A stretch of 64,000 nt of DNA from Aquimarina sp. BL5 (lineage in GTDB: Bacteria > Bacteroidota > Bacteroidia > Flavobacteriales > Flavobacteriaceae): NCBI RefSeq assembly GCF_003443675.1, contig NZ_CP031963.1, forward strand, positions 2,937,501-3,001,500, written 5' to 3'. This document shows positions 45,407 through 54,778 of the stretch, piece after piece (the stretch's first letter is position 1; each line of letters begins with the position of its first letter). The translations under genes and the position numbers were made by a program. The notes below the pieces were generated by a model. The model was not told where the DNA came from, made no database searches, and saw only the letters and a list, made by a program, of their open reading frames with translations.

Positions 45407-45423
45407 TCTAAAATTATTGCTAC

Positions 45424-48400
45424 GTGAGTAAAAATATAATCACGCAAACCTTTGCACAGTCTCTATCTCTTCAGAAACTGAGGAATGCTATTGCCCAGTC
45501 CGAAAGTAAAACGCATCTACAAGGTCTTATCGGATCTTCTTTATCCTTTGTTATTTCATCTGCTTTTGAGCAAGCGGACACCCCTTTTTTGTGTGTTTTT
45601 GATGATAAAGAAGAAGCGGCATATTATCTTAATGATTTAGAACAACAACTCGGAGATAAAAATGTATTGTTTTATCCAGGAAGTTATCGCAGACCCTATC
45701 AGATTGAAGAAACGGATAATGCTAATGTTCTTTTAAGAGCAGAAGTGTTAAACAGAATCAATTCTAGAAAGAAACCTGCCCTAATTATTACCTATCCAGA
45801 TGCTTTATTCGAAAAAGTAGTGACTAGAAAAGAGCTGGAAAAAAATACGCTGAAGATTGCAATTGGAGATACCTTATCATTGGATTTTGTTAATGAAGTA
45901 TTGTTCGAATACCAATTTCAGCGTGTAGATTTTGTTACAGAACCTGGTGAATTTTCCGTTCGTGGTGGTATTGTAGATGTATTCTCTTTCAGTAATGATG
46001 AACCCTATCGTATAGAATTTTTTGGAGATGAAGTAGATAGTATAAGGACCTTCGATGTAGAAACACAATTATCTACAGACCAGATTAAGAAAATTTCTAT
46101 TATCCCAAATGTAGAAAACAAAGCGATGCAAGAAACTCGGGAGAGTTTCCTGAAATATATCGCTTCTAAAACTGTGGTTTTTGCTAAAGATATTGATCTA
46201 CTTTCTGCAAGAATTGACAAAAACTTAGAAAAAGCGAAAGAAGCTTTTAAAACACTGTCTGAAGATATTAAACACGGAACTCCAGAGGAACTTTTTGCTT
46301 CTTCCGCATTAATCAAAAAACAATTACTGGATTTCACCTTAGTCGAAATAGGAAATCGACCACTGACCAAAGCTGATTATGCGATTAAGTTTGACATAAA
46401 GCCGCAACCTTCGTTCAATAAGCAATTTGATTTACTAATCAAAAACCTGAATAAAAACCACGAAGAAGGCTATAAGAATTATATCTTCTGTGTAAGTGAT
46501 CAACAGGCCAAACGTTTTCATGATATTTTTGATGATGCAGACCTAGGTGTAAAACAATATGAAACGATCGTTTTTTCTGCATTTCAAGGGTTTATCGATC
46601 ATGATCGTAAAATAGCTTGCTATACCGATCATCAGATTTTTGAACGATATCACAAGTTTAATCTAAAGAGTGGGTATGCAAAAAAGCAAGCGATCTCGCT
46701 CAAAGAACTTACTAATCTCGAAGTTGGTGACTACGTAACGCATATCGATCACGGAATTGGTAAATTCGGCGGGTTACAAAAAATAGATGTCGAAGGTAAA
46801 AAACAAGAGGCCATCAAACTAATTTATGGAGAAAGAGATGTTTTATACTTGAGTATTCATTCGCTTCATAAGATTTCAAAATTTAATGGTAAAGACGGTA
46901 AGCCTCCACAGATCTATAAGTTAGGTTCCAAAGCTTGGAAAACCTTAAAGCAAAAAACTAAAGCAAGAGTAAAGCATATTGCTTTCAATCTGATTCAATT
47001 ATACGCTAAACGAAAACTACAAAAAGGATTTCAATACAATCCAGATAGTTATTTACAACACGAATTAGAAGCCTCTTTTATTTACGAGGACACACCTGAT
47101 CAAAGTACTGCTACTGAAGCTGTAAAAGCGGATATGGAAAGCGAGCGACCTATGGATCGATTGATTTGTGGGGATGTTGGTTTCGGTAAAACCGAAGTGG
47201 CTATTAGAGCTGCATTTAAAGCAGTTGATAACGGAAAACAAGTTGCGATACTGGTTCCAACAACGATTCTGGCATTTCAGCATGCAAAAACTTTTAGGGA
47301 ACGTCTTAAAGATTTTCCGGTAGTGGTGGATTATGTAAACCGTTTCCGAACAGCAAAACAAAAAAGAGAAACGCTAGAAGATTTAGCTGCCGGTAAAGTT
47401 GATATTATCATAGGAACACACCAATTAGTCAATAAGAATGTAAAATTCAAGGATCTTGGATTATTGGTTATCGATGAAGAACAAAAATTTGGTGTTTCGG
47501 TAAAAGATAAACTGAAAACCATCAAAGAAAATGTAGATACGCTCACCTTAACCGCTACACCTATCCCAAGAACCTTACAATTTAGTTTGATGGCCGCCAG
47601 GGATTTATCTACCATTACCACACCTCCACCCAATCGATATCCTATAGAAACGAATGTAATTCGATTTACAGAAGAAACCATTAGAGATGCTGTAAGTTAT
47701 GAGATACAACGCGGTGGTCAGGTATATTTTATTCATAACCGTATTGAAAATATCAAAGAAGTTGCCGGAATGGTACAGCGTCTAGTTCCGGATGCTAAAG
47801 TCGCTGTAGGTCACGGACAGATGGAAGGAAAAAAACTAGAAAGTCTGATGCTCTCTTTTATGAATGGAGAATTTGATGTATTGATTTCTACTACGATCGT
47901 AGAAAGCGGATTAGATGTACCAAACGCGAATACTATTTTTATAAATAATGCCAATAACTTCGGTCTTTCGGATCTACACCAGATGCGTGGTCGTGTAGGT
48001 CGAAGTAATAAAAAGGCTTTTTGTTATTTCATTACACCACCATATTCTGCGATGACAGACGATGCCAGAAAACGTATCACCGCATTAGAAATGCATTCTG
48101 ACTTAGGTAGTGGATTTAATATCGCTATGAAAGATCTAGAGATTCGGGGTGCAGGAGATTTATTAGGTGGAGAACAGAGTGGGTTTATCAATGAAATTGG
48201 TTTTGATACCTATCAAAAAATACTAAATGAGGCGATTGAAGAGCTCAAAGAAAATGAGTTTGCTGACTTATATGAAGATGATCAAAAGGAAAAAGTATAC
48301 TTAAAAGATACACAGATTGATACTGATTTTGAGTTATTATTCCCAGATGACTATATCAACAATATTACGGAGCGTCTTAATCTGTATACAGAACTCAATG

Positions 48401-48783
48401 AGATTAAAAATGAAGAAGCGCTGCAAGCCTATGAGAAAAGGTTAGTAGATCGTTTTGGAGAAATCCCAGATCAAGCTGTGGATTTATTAAATTCTGTGCG
48501 TATCAAATGGATTGCCACCTCCATTGGTTTAGAAAAGATCATTATGAAACAAGATAAACTGATTGGATATTTTATCAGTGATCAACAATCGAGTTTTTAT
48601 CAAAGTCCTATATTTTCTAGAATATTACAATTTGTACAGAAAAATCCAGACAAATGTAAAATGAAAGAAAAAAATACAAGAAACGGATTGCGATTATTAT
48701 TGACTTTTGAAAACATAGATTCGGTGAATAAAGCATTAAAAGTTTTACAGCCCTTAAAACTCAAAACAGAAGTTGAAGCTTAG
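45424..48783 (+). CDS. mfd: transcription-repair coupling factor Mfd
   Basis: 1119 residues, GTG start. N-terminal UvrB-homology region (about 1-330), RNA polymerase interaction domain (LEVGDYVTHIDHGIGKFGGL), RecG-like translocase with Walker A GDVGFGKTEVA (near residue 582) and the DEEQ box (IDEEQKFGV), and C-terminal TRCF domain. It releases RNA polymerase stalled at lesions and recruits UvrA. Typical length. Confidence 0.97.
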   Translation: MSKNIITQTFAQSLSLQKLRNAIAQSESKTHLQGLIGSSLSFVISSAFEQADTPFLCVFDDKEEAAYYLNDLEQQLGDKNVLFYPGSYRRPYQIEETDNANVLLRAEVLNRINSRKKPALIITYPDALFEKVVTRKELEKNTLKIAIGDTLSLDFVNEVLFEYQFQRVDFVTEPGEFSVRGGIVDVFSFSNDEPYRIEFFGDEVDSIRTFDVETQLSTDQIKKISIIPNVENKAMQETRESFLKYIASKTVVFAKDIDLLSARIDKNLEKAKEAFKTLSEDIKHGTPEELFASSALIKKQLLDFTLVEIGNRPLTKADYAIKFDIKPQPSFNKQFDLLIKNLNKNHEEGYKNYIFCVSDQQAKRFHDIFDDADLGVKQYETIVFSAFQGFIDHDRKIACYTDHQIFERYHKFNLKSGYAKKQAISLKELTNLEVGDYVTHIDHGIGKFGGLQKIDVEGKKQEAIKLIYGERDVLYLSIHSLHKISKFNGKDGKPPQIYKLGSKAWKTLKQKTKARVKHIAFNLIQLYAKRKLQKGFQYNPDSYLQHELEASFIYEDTPDQSTATEAVKADMESERPMDRLICGDVGFGKTEVAIRAAFKAVDNGKQVAILVPTTILAFQHAKTFRERLKDFPVVVDYVNRFRTAKQKRETLEDLAAGKVDIIIGTHQLVNKNVKFKDLGLLVIDEEQKFGVSVKDKLKTIKENVDTLTLTATPIPRTLQFSLMAARDLSTITTPPPNRYPIETNVIRFTEETIRDAVSYEIQRGGQVYFIHNRIENIKEVAGMVQRLVPDAKVAVGHGQMEGKKLESLMLSFMNGEFDVLISTTIVESGLDVPNANTIFINNANNFGLSDLHQMRGRVGRSNKKAFCYFITPPYSAMTDDARKRITALEMHSDLGSGFNIAMKDLEIRGAGDLLGGEQSGFINEIGFDTYQKILNEAIEELKENEFADLYEDDQKEKVYLKDTQIDTDFELLFPDDYINNITERLNLYTELNEIKNEEALQAYEKRLVDRFGEIPDQAVDLLNSVRIKWIATSIGLEKIIMKQDKLIGYFISDQQSSFYQSPIFSRILQFVQKNPDKCKMKEKNTRNGLRLLLTFENIDSVNKALKVLQPLKLKTEVEA

Positions 48784-48980
48784 GAATTCTGATTTGATTA
48801 GAAATTGACAATCTAAAGATTCAGGATAAATCTTTTGTTTTACTTTACAAGTCACCTATTCAATCTACTCTATTTTCAGGGTTATTAGACGTGTTCTTCC
48901 CTTATCTTAATGAAAATCAATGGAGTTTACATACGTTTTGAATTAAATTTACGTTGAGAAGATTGACAATACATTTTTAT

Positions 48981-48988
48981 TAAATTTG
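48981..48988 (+). promoter_or_regulatory. predicted -7 box for heparinase-like gene
   Basis: TAAATTTG, perfect TAnnTTTG, 84 bases before the ATG at 49073, giving a leader of about 75 bases. No well-spaced -33 TTTG. Confidence 0.45.
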
Positions 48989-49072
48989 TTTATCACAAAC
49001 ACTCATATATAAATACTTTTTAAGAATAATCACTGGCACAAGTGAAACTAACTAATTCCCAAAACTGCCAAA

Positions 49073-51598
49073 ATGAAACATTTAAAATTAATATTACTTA
49101 CTGTATGTCTTTTATCTTTAAGCCATTACAGTTTTTCACAAACACATCCTTTTTTAATTATTACTGAAGACATGTATCCTGATCTACAGCAAAAATTTGT
49201 AGGTAACCGACAACCTTTTAAATATATAAGAGATGCAGCTTTCAGTAGATGGGACAATGACTTTAGTGATGGCGATTGGGGCTCCTTGTCCGGTACGTTA
49301 AACTATAATATGCTCTCTTATGTCTTAGAGCCTAATCCTAGTAATAGAGTTCAGTACAAAAATAAAATAATAAGTATCTTAAATACATGGCCTGATCAAG
49401 TTCCTTTTTTAGAAAGAAGAGGAGCCCATGCAAACTATGTAGATGCTGCATCAGCTCAATTCAATGCTATTATAGCATTAGATATTATATATAACGATTT
49501 AACACCAACAGAATTAGCCGCTGCCGAGAGTAATTTAGCTACTGTAGCTACTTGGTACCAAAACAATGAACCTGCTTGGAGGCTATCTTATTATGGGATA
49601 AATTTATTGTATGCCATCTATAAAAACAATACCGCTGAGATAACTAAGTGGAAAGATTTATACGATGCCTATTTATTTAATAAATCGATGATGCAAGATG
49701 GATCTTGGGGGCAATCCCCAGGATATGTATTTGCTAGAATGTTAGATACACGTATGTCAAAAACACACATTAAAGATGTTATGGAATTTACAGGTCTTGG
49801 AAGTTATTATAACGACCCTAGAATGAACTTGCTTTATGAATGGGCCACTACTTTTGCATTAACTCCTTTTGGAGGGTACACTAAATTTGGTGATACAGGT
49901 CTTACAGAAAATAGATTAGCAAACCACTCTGGGATCTATTATGCAGAAAGGCATGGTACTGATGTTGGAGGAATGGCTTATTGGCATCTTGGAAATAAGA
50001 ATCCTGGATCCTTTAATAGTAGTAACCTTTTTATTTATATTCTTAAAGATATTAATAAACCAACTCCTATTATGCCAGTTTCTTTACTACGAGATCAATC
50101 GGGGGCTGCACTTTGGGATAAAACAGATTCTGAAGAAGCATTACAAGGAATATTGTATTGTTTAAAAAATGATCCTGGTCAAGATAATCTTGGTCATGAT
50201 TTAGAAGATGTAAACTCTTTTGATATAACAGCATATGGACAACATATCGTCTTGAATTCAGGAGTAAGATACACTAATGCCGACGGATCAGGCTTTAATT
50301 ATCCTGGATATGCTCCAGATGGAGGTCGTTGGAAAAGAGCTTCTCTCCAAAATACAGTTTTAATAGGTGATGATACACAACATTCCCAAACAGACGGAAA
50401 TGGTTTAATTGATGGACTTGTTGGTGGAAACGTAGAATTTGGAACGACTGATGCTGGACCTGCAATCAATAATGGAACTCATTATAGAACATTACACTTC
50501 ATTCATCCTATTCCTGGAGAATCTAATGGGTACTTTGTAATTTATGATGAAGTAGAACCCACAAACTCTTCAGATGATGTAACCATTAATTTTCAAGCAA
50601 ATGTATTGGATGGAAATACTGTGACTATAACTAATAATCAGGAATACAATTTTCCTATTAATGCTATCATCAATTCTGAAAATCGAGATGAAACAGAAAA
50701 AGGAACTGTTTTCTTTGCCTCCAATCCCAACGTAACTCTTGCTAGTTCGTTTAAAGGTGATTTTGGACAAGGGTTTAAAACAACTCAAAATATTAAAGCG
50801 GTATACCAAGCACCTGCAGATGGCGTCATTCGTGCTACTACTTTAATTTTTCCTGAAGATGGTACACATAGCAAAGGATCTTTATCAAAAATCGCAAATT
50901 CGGATTACAGCGGTATCACTATAACTCATAATGCTAGTTTTATTGATACGTATTTGGGTTCAAAAAATACGATAAGTAATACCTATAATGATGTTACTTT
51001 TAAAGGAAAAACCGCTTTTTTTAGAAAAAAATCCGAAAATACGATTGCCTATTCAGTCACAAATGGCACATCATTTTTAGATACAAGCGCAACTAACGAC
51101 TATGGGTTTACGGCTGCTATGCCTGTGAGTATAGTTATGGAAGAAAACTCTGGAAATATCCATGCTTTTAACACTACTAATATCACTTTTTTTAAAGAGG
51201 ATATAACATCTGTTCAGATAGATGGTATCGAAGTCAATCCTATATTGGCTTCTTCTCATAGCATTGAAGTTTCTGTTCCTAGTGGAAGACATCGTGTCGA
51301 GTTATTTACTAATGGTACGTTATCTATCCCTGATACTAGCACAAAAGACACTAACATAAAATTATATCCTAATCCTACAAGAAATAGTATCACCTTAAAT
51401 ACTGCCGACAATTTGCAGGTTCATCAAGTTATTGTTTCTGATTTGACTGGTAAATTTATTAAGGATTTAGTTTTTGAAGCTAAAGGAACAAATACCTTTA
51501 TTGTAAATATCGAAAACTTGCAAACAGGCATTTACTTTTTCCAAATAAGATACAATGACGGCAAAGGAAGTATCGTGAAGAAAGTAATTATTGAATAA
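49073..51598 (+). CDS. heparinase II/III-like polysaccharide lyase, T9SS secreted
   Basis: 841 residues. Signal peptide (MKHLKLILLTVCLLSLSHYSFSQ), an alpha/alpha-toroid N-terminal region (about 25-330; NYVDAASAQFNAIIALDIIYNDLTPTELAAAE, NNEPAWRLSYYGINLLYAIYK), a beta-sandwich region typical of heparinase II/III-type lyases (about 370-660), and a C-terminal T9SS type A sorting domain (about 760-841, IKLYPNPTRNSITLN ... GIYFFQIRYNDGKGSIVKKVIIE). It is predicted to be exported to the cell surface to cut a uronic-acid polymer such as alginate or a glycosaminoglycan; substrate unknown. No SusCD pair or other CAZyme lies nearby. Confidence 0.75.
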   Translation: MKHLKLILLTVCLLSLSHYSFSQTHPFLIITEDMYPDLQQKFVGNRQPFKYIRDAAFSRWDNDFSDGDWGSLSGTLNYNMLSYVLEPNPSNRVQYKNKIISILNTWPDQVPFLERRGAHANYVDAASAQFNAIIALDIIYNDLTPTELAAAESNLATVATWYQNNEPAWRLSYYGINLLYAIYKNNTAEITKWKDLYDAYLFNKSMMQDGSWGQSPGYVFARMLDTRMSKTHIKDVMEFTGLGSYYNDPRMNLLYEWATTFALTPFGGYTKFGDTGLTENRLANHSGIYYAERHGTDVGGMAYWHLGNKNPGSFNSSNLFIYILKDINKPTPIMPVSLLRDQSGAALWDKTDSEEALQGILYCLKNDPGQDNLGHDLEDVNSFDITAYGQHIVLNSGVRYTNADGSGFNYPGYAPDGGRWKRASLQNTVLIGDDTQHSQTDGNGLIDGLVGGNVEFGTTDAGPAINNGTHYRTLHFIHPIPGESNGYFVIYDEVEPTNSSDDVTINFQANVLDGNTVTITNNQEYNFPINAIINSENRDETEKGTVFFASNPNVTLASSFKGDFGQGFKTTQNIKAVYQAPADGVIRATTLIFPEDGTHSKGSLSKIANSDYSGITITHNASFIDTYLGSKNTISNTYNDVTFKGKTAFFRKKSENTIAYSVTNGTSFLDTSATNDYGFTAAMPVSIVMEENSGNIHAFNTTNITFFKEDITSVQIDGIEVNPILASSHSIEVSVPSGRHRVELFTNGTLSIPDTSTKDTNIKLYPNPTRNSITLNTADNLQVHQVIVSDLTGKFIKDLVFEAKGTNTFIVNIENLQTGIYFFQIRYNDGKGSIVKKVIIE

Positions 51599-51818
51599 AG
51601 GGTTAAAGCTTTACAACTTTTTTATTGTATTCATAGGAGTACTGAAAATTCTCGAATGATGTAAACATTAGTTATGTTTCATTACAATAAATGCTTTTCA
51701 TCGATATAAAAATGTATTTCATCGACAGTTCAACTGATGATGGTCTTTAAAAATTGAGAAAACATTCATTTTATTTTTAACTTTATTTCGAATTATAATG
51801 ACAAAACCAACTTAGATT

Positions 51819-52097
51819 ATGAAAAGAAAAGAAAAATTCAGTTTTTTAAACGAATCTTTAGCAATACAACTAAATAATCATAAACTTTATACTATCAATT
51901 ATTCGAATGTCGAAATAAGATTTGCTGAAGAGTTAGAAAGTTACAAAAATCACCCTGAACTTATCGATATAGAGGAATTTTCCATGAATTATTCATTTGG
52001 TTATCATTATAGTAATAACATCGATGATCTTTATAGCAAAGAAGCTATGTTTATCGAAGTTAAGAGTTATCTGAATAACTTAAAAATGTGTGCATAA
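51819..52097 (+). CDS. small hypothetical protein
   Basis: 92 residues, no membrane segment and no recognised domain. MKRKEKFSFLNESLAIQLNN start; Tyr/Asn-rich middle (YHYSNNIDDLYSKEAMF). Isolated on the plus strand. Coding status supported only by an open frame with sensible composition; low confidence. Confidence 0.4.
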   Translation: MKRKEKFSFLNESLAIQLNNHKLYTINYSNVEIRFAEELESYKNHPELIDIEEFSMNYSFGYHYSNNIDDLYSKEAMFIEVKSYLNNLKMCA

Positions 52098-52435
52098 ATC
52101 ACATGTACATTGCTGTTTCTAATAAAAACAGGTCCATACATTATCATAACTGACACTATTTTTTGTAAAAATATTGCTGAATTAAATAGTAACAACTTCT
52201 ATTAGTTCTACTAGGGATAAAAAGGATTTAAATTTTATGATAAAACAGGCAGTCCAAAAACCACCTGTTTACATTTTTTGTGTTTTGATAATGATTAACC
52301 TATTCATTTTTATCCAGGTAATAGGATTATATCTGCCTTTTGAGAATCTTACCAAAAAAAAATACGAGATAGTATTCAAGTGTAGAGGCTGATCTTATTA
52401 GTATATATGAAACTAATAATAAACACCATTCATTT
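52098..52435. other. intergenic region, no supported gene
   Basis: 338 bases. A 51-codon plus frame (52237-52392) with one hydrophobic helix exists, but it has no known relative and no ribosome-binding site I trust. Nothing else seen. Confidence 0.45.
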
Positions 52436-53488
52436 TCAATCAATGTATAAAAGATCTACTCCAGAATTTTTTGTTTTTATACCTGTTTTAGTCTGTGACC
52501 AAAAAATCCCGTTTCTAAAAGCATAATATATATTACTAGAACTGTTCCCTTCATATACCAATATCACTTGAGTTCCATTAGTAGCAATTCCTGGACGTTG
52601 ATCTGTTTTAGCTAAATCCCTAAATCTCACTTCTACTTTTTGGAAAGTGTTAGGAATTAAGGCATTGCCAAAAGAAGATGTCCACATTTCGTTTTTATCT
52701 GTTCTAATCACAACATGATTCAATCCTCTGGAATCGGTTCTTGAAGTTATGGCAATATCCAAAGCATTACCAGGAGACTGAAATGCAGGAAAAGGAATAC
52801 TAATATTAATGTTTAAGTCCTGAAAGTTTAACCCATCCACACTACGCAAATAATTTAGATGCACACTGCCTATCATAGCCAATAGAAATACTCCATTTTT
52901 TTGTATAATATCAAAATCGTTAAAACTCATGCTTGGAGTCACTGGTCTATTCGTCGTCCAATTAGTACCATCAAATTTGCTCATGAAAATGCGACCAGTA
53001 GATGTTTTTCCTGTATGAAACACATATAATTCTCCATTTTTGGATACCGTTCTAATTAATCCTTTCTCAGATGTTAACGCACCAGGAACTGTTCTTTCTG
53101 TACCGAAATCAGTTCCATTGTTCGAAACCGTATAATAAATTTTACCTGTATTACGACGACCTCTATATACAATAGCTACTCTACTTCCAAATTGAGTGCC
53201 ACTAATATGTGTTTTAGTAAGACCAGCACCAGGAACATATCTACCAGATGTCCAGCTTCCTGTTCCTGGAATGCTATTAGAACTAATAATCTTATCATTT
53301 CCACTGGCTCCGCAATAAAATTGAAATCTATTTGGTAATGCTGTACTCTTTTGTGAGACTGTCGATATTTCTATAGAATCTTCCTCAAAAGAAAGTTCTT
53401 CCTGATTATTGTCACAAGAGGTAACAATCATTATAGATAAAAAAACTACTAATATCTGAAGCAGTTTTGGTATTCTTATTTTTTTCAT
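52436..53488 (-). CDS. beta-propeller-like lipoprotein
   Basis: 350 residues from ATG 53488 (MKKIRIPKLLQILVVFLSIM); the longer frame starts inside the regulatory element and is rejected. Lipobox MIVTSCDNNQ. The mature part repeats short beta-rich units of sialidase/BNR-like type (SRVAIVYRGRRNTGKIYYTVSNNGTDFG; GELYVFHTGKTSTGRIFMSKFDG; TQVILVYEGNSSSNIYYAFRNG), so a surface-exposed propeller is likely. Substrate or partner unknown. The conserved pseudoknot-like element lies 27 bases upstream. Confidence 0.65.
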   Translation of the reverse strand: MKKIRIPKLLQILVVFLSIMIVTSCDNNQEELSFEEDSIEISTVSQKSTALPNRFQFYCGASGNDKIISSNSIPGTGSWTSGRYVPGAGLTKTHISGTQFGSRVAIVYRGRRNTGKIYYTVSNNGTDFGTERTVPGALTSEKGLIRTVSKNGELYVFHTGKTSTGRIFMSKFDGTNWTTNRPVTPSMSFNDFDIIQKNGVFLLAMIGSVHLNYLRSVDGLNFQDLNINISIPFPAFQSPGNALDIAITSRTDSRGLNHVVIRTDKNEMWTSSFGNALIPNTFQKVEVRFRDLAKTDQRPGIATNGTQVILVYEGNSSSNIYYAFRNGIFWSQTKTGIKTKNSGVDLLYID

Positions 53489-53514
53489 TTTATAAAGGTT
53501 TAAAAAAGTTAATA

Positions 53515-53547
53515 CCTGAACATTTAAAGACAATCAGGTTTTTGTCT
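53515..53547 (-). promoter_or_regulatory. pseudoknot-like upstream element, copy B
   Basis: Minus strand: AGACAA, AAA, CCTGA, TTGTCT, TTAAATGT, TCAGG. AGACAA/TTGTCT makes a perfect 6-bp stem and CCTGA/TCAGG a perfect 5-bp stem that interlocks with it, an H-type pseudoknot pattern with a 3-base and an 8-base loop. It is the best-formed of the three copies and ends 27 bases before the lipoprotein start. The flank upstream (to 53612) is shared with copy C. Confidence 0.55.
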
Positions 53548-53612
53548 CCTCTTCGCGAATGAGTTTAATTACTATCAAGTTCCTTATCTAAATTTTTGTT
53601 ACCCACTTAATC
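53548..53612 (-). promoter_or_regulatory. shared upstream block with TTCGCGAA palindrome, copy B
   Basis: Just upstream of the pseudoknot-like element lies CTC-ATTCGCGAA-GAG (minus strand), containing the perfect palindrome TTCGCGAA (53552-53559), then AGTAA, GGAACTT and GGGTAACAAAAA. The same words in the same order occur at 60288-60346. TTCGCGAA is striking in such AT-rich sequence. Probably promoter/operator DNA; no TAnnTTTG box is visible. Confidence 0.5.
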
Positions 53613-53739
53613 AAAAGACATGAGTTTAGATATTAGAATAATTCCTATATTTCTAACTTTAAAAAAAACACAAAACTCCTGAAACCCTATATTATATTGA
53701 AGTGTCGGGTTAATGACGGGTCAAAGTCAAAACAAAAAA

Positions 53740-53770
53740 TTTGAGATTATATCTCTTACAATTAATATTG
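53740..53770 (+). promoter_or_regulatory. predicted promoter of the XRE-type regulator
   Basis: TTTG at 53740-53743 and TAATATTG at 53763-53770 (one mismatch to TAnnTTTG), 19 bases apart. Transcription would start near 53777, which argues against the two upstream in-frame starts at 53741 and 53780 and for the ATG at 53849. Confidence 0.5.
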
Positions 53771-53848
53771 CTGTATCAAATGAAAACAAGTTCTAGTAAT
53801 TCTACTGCAGAGAATACTACTTCAACAGAAACTAAAAACTTAAAGATC

Positions 53849-54691
53849 ATGGAACAGCCAGCATTAGGTATAAAAATATCAGAACTCAGAAAATCAAAAG
53901 GACTTACCCAAGAAGAGTTAGTCGAACAATGTAATATTAGTGTTAGAACCATACAAAGAATTGAAGCCGGAGAGGTTACACCGAGAAGCTATACGATAAA
54001 AACAATTCTATCTGCATTGGATTACGACCTAGAAAAAATTCAAACAGAAGATTCTAAAGTAACAAAAGAATTTAAAAAGATATTCCTACTTGAAATAGAT
54101 GACGAAAAAGAAGCAAGTTTTCTGACAAGACAACTAAACATTGCCTGGATTAGTGGTATCATATATTTTCTGGTTGGTTTTGTAGAAATGATAGTAGATT
54201 ATTACAGAATTGAGGAAAATGAAATGGTAATTGATCAGTGGCTATATATTTTTCTGAAAATAGTTTTAGTAACTTCTATTGTCCTTTTTACTCGTGGTTT
54301 TGTACTTACCGGTAAGATTTTTAAAAACTACTTGCTAAAAATAACTGCGTTCATGTTCATTTTTATTACGATCGTATTCTATGCATTTGACATTATATCC
54401 CTATACGTTGGTGATTTTGATTATCATATTGTTATCGGTGCAGAAGCAATGACCTACGGAATTATAGGAATCTTGTTTGGGATATCTGTTTTAAGGCTTA
54501 AGAATGGGTTAGGAACCATCGCTACAGTTACGGGGATTTTCGAAATCATTACCTACGCATTTATGACAACCGTATTACTATCTATCGTTGGATTGATATT
54601 TCTTACACCTACTATTTTATTAGAAATCATTCTACTTTTTAAAGTCTGCGAGATGATCAAGGCTAAAGAGAAAGCTATACTAGCCGATTAA
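53849..54691 (+). CDS. XRE-type HTH regulator with membrane domain
   Basis: 280 residues from ATG 53849 (MEQPALGIKIS); in-frame starts at 53780 and 53741 remain possible. HTH_3 domain (about 8-62): ISELRKSKGLTQEELVEQCNISVRTIQRIEAGEVTPRSYTIKTIL. Several hydrophobic segments follow (about 97-120, 132-153, 162-185, 195-215 and 225-260), so this is a membrane-bound regulator, with a DNA-binding head in the cytoplasm. A 9-bp-arm inverted repeat follows its stop, then a serine hydrolase gene on the same strand, which may be a target. Confidence 0.8.
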   Translation: MEQPALGIKISELRKSKGLTQEELVEQCNISVRTIQRIEAGEVTPRSYTIKTILSALDYDLEKIQTEDSKVTKEFKKIFLLEIDDEKEASFLTRQLNIAWISGIIYFLVGFVEMIVDYYRIEENEMVIDQWLYIFLKIVLVTSIVLFTRGFVLTGKIFKNYLLKITAFMFIFITIVFYAFDIISLYVGDFDYHIVIGAEAMTYGIIGILFGISVLRLKNGLGTIATVTGIFEIITYAFMTTVLLSIVGLIFLTPTILLEIILLFKVCEMIKAKEKAILAD

Positions 54692-54719
54692 TTTAATTTT
54701 AACTTCTTCATCTACAGAA

Positions 54720-54741
54720 TCATTGAATCCATATTCAATGA
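54720..54741. promoter_or_regulatory. inverted repeat between XRE regulator and serine hydrolase
   Basis: TCATTGAAT and ATTCAATGA are perfect 9-bp arms around CCAT. It lies 28 bases after the regulator stop and 37 bases before the hydrolase start: a candidate operator for the upstream regulator, or a hairpin in the mRNA. Confidence 0.55.
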
Positions 54742-54778
54742 CAGGAAATCATTTGTCAAATCTTAAACGAACATCATA

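Noticed and set aside
52237..52392. 51-codon frame with one hydrophobic helix
   Set aside because: Single weak frame, no known relative, no shared leader with the GG peptides.
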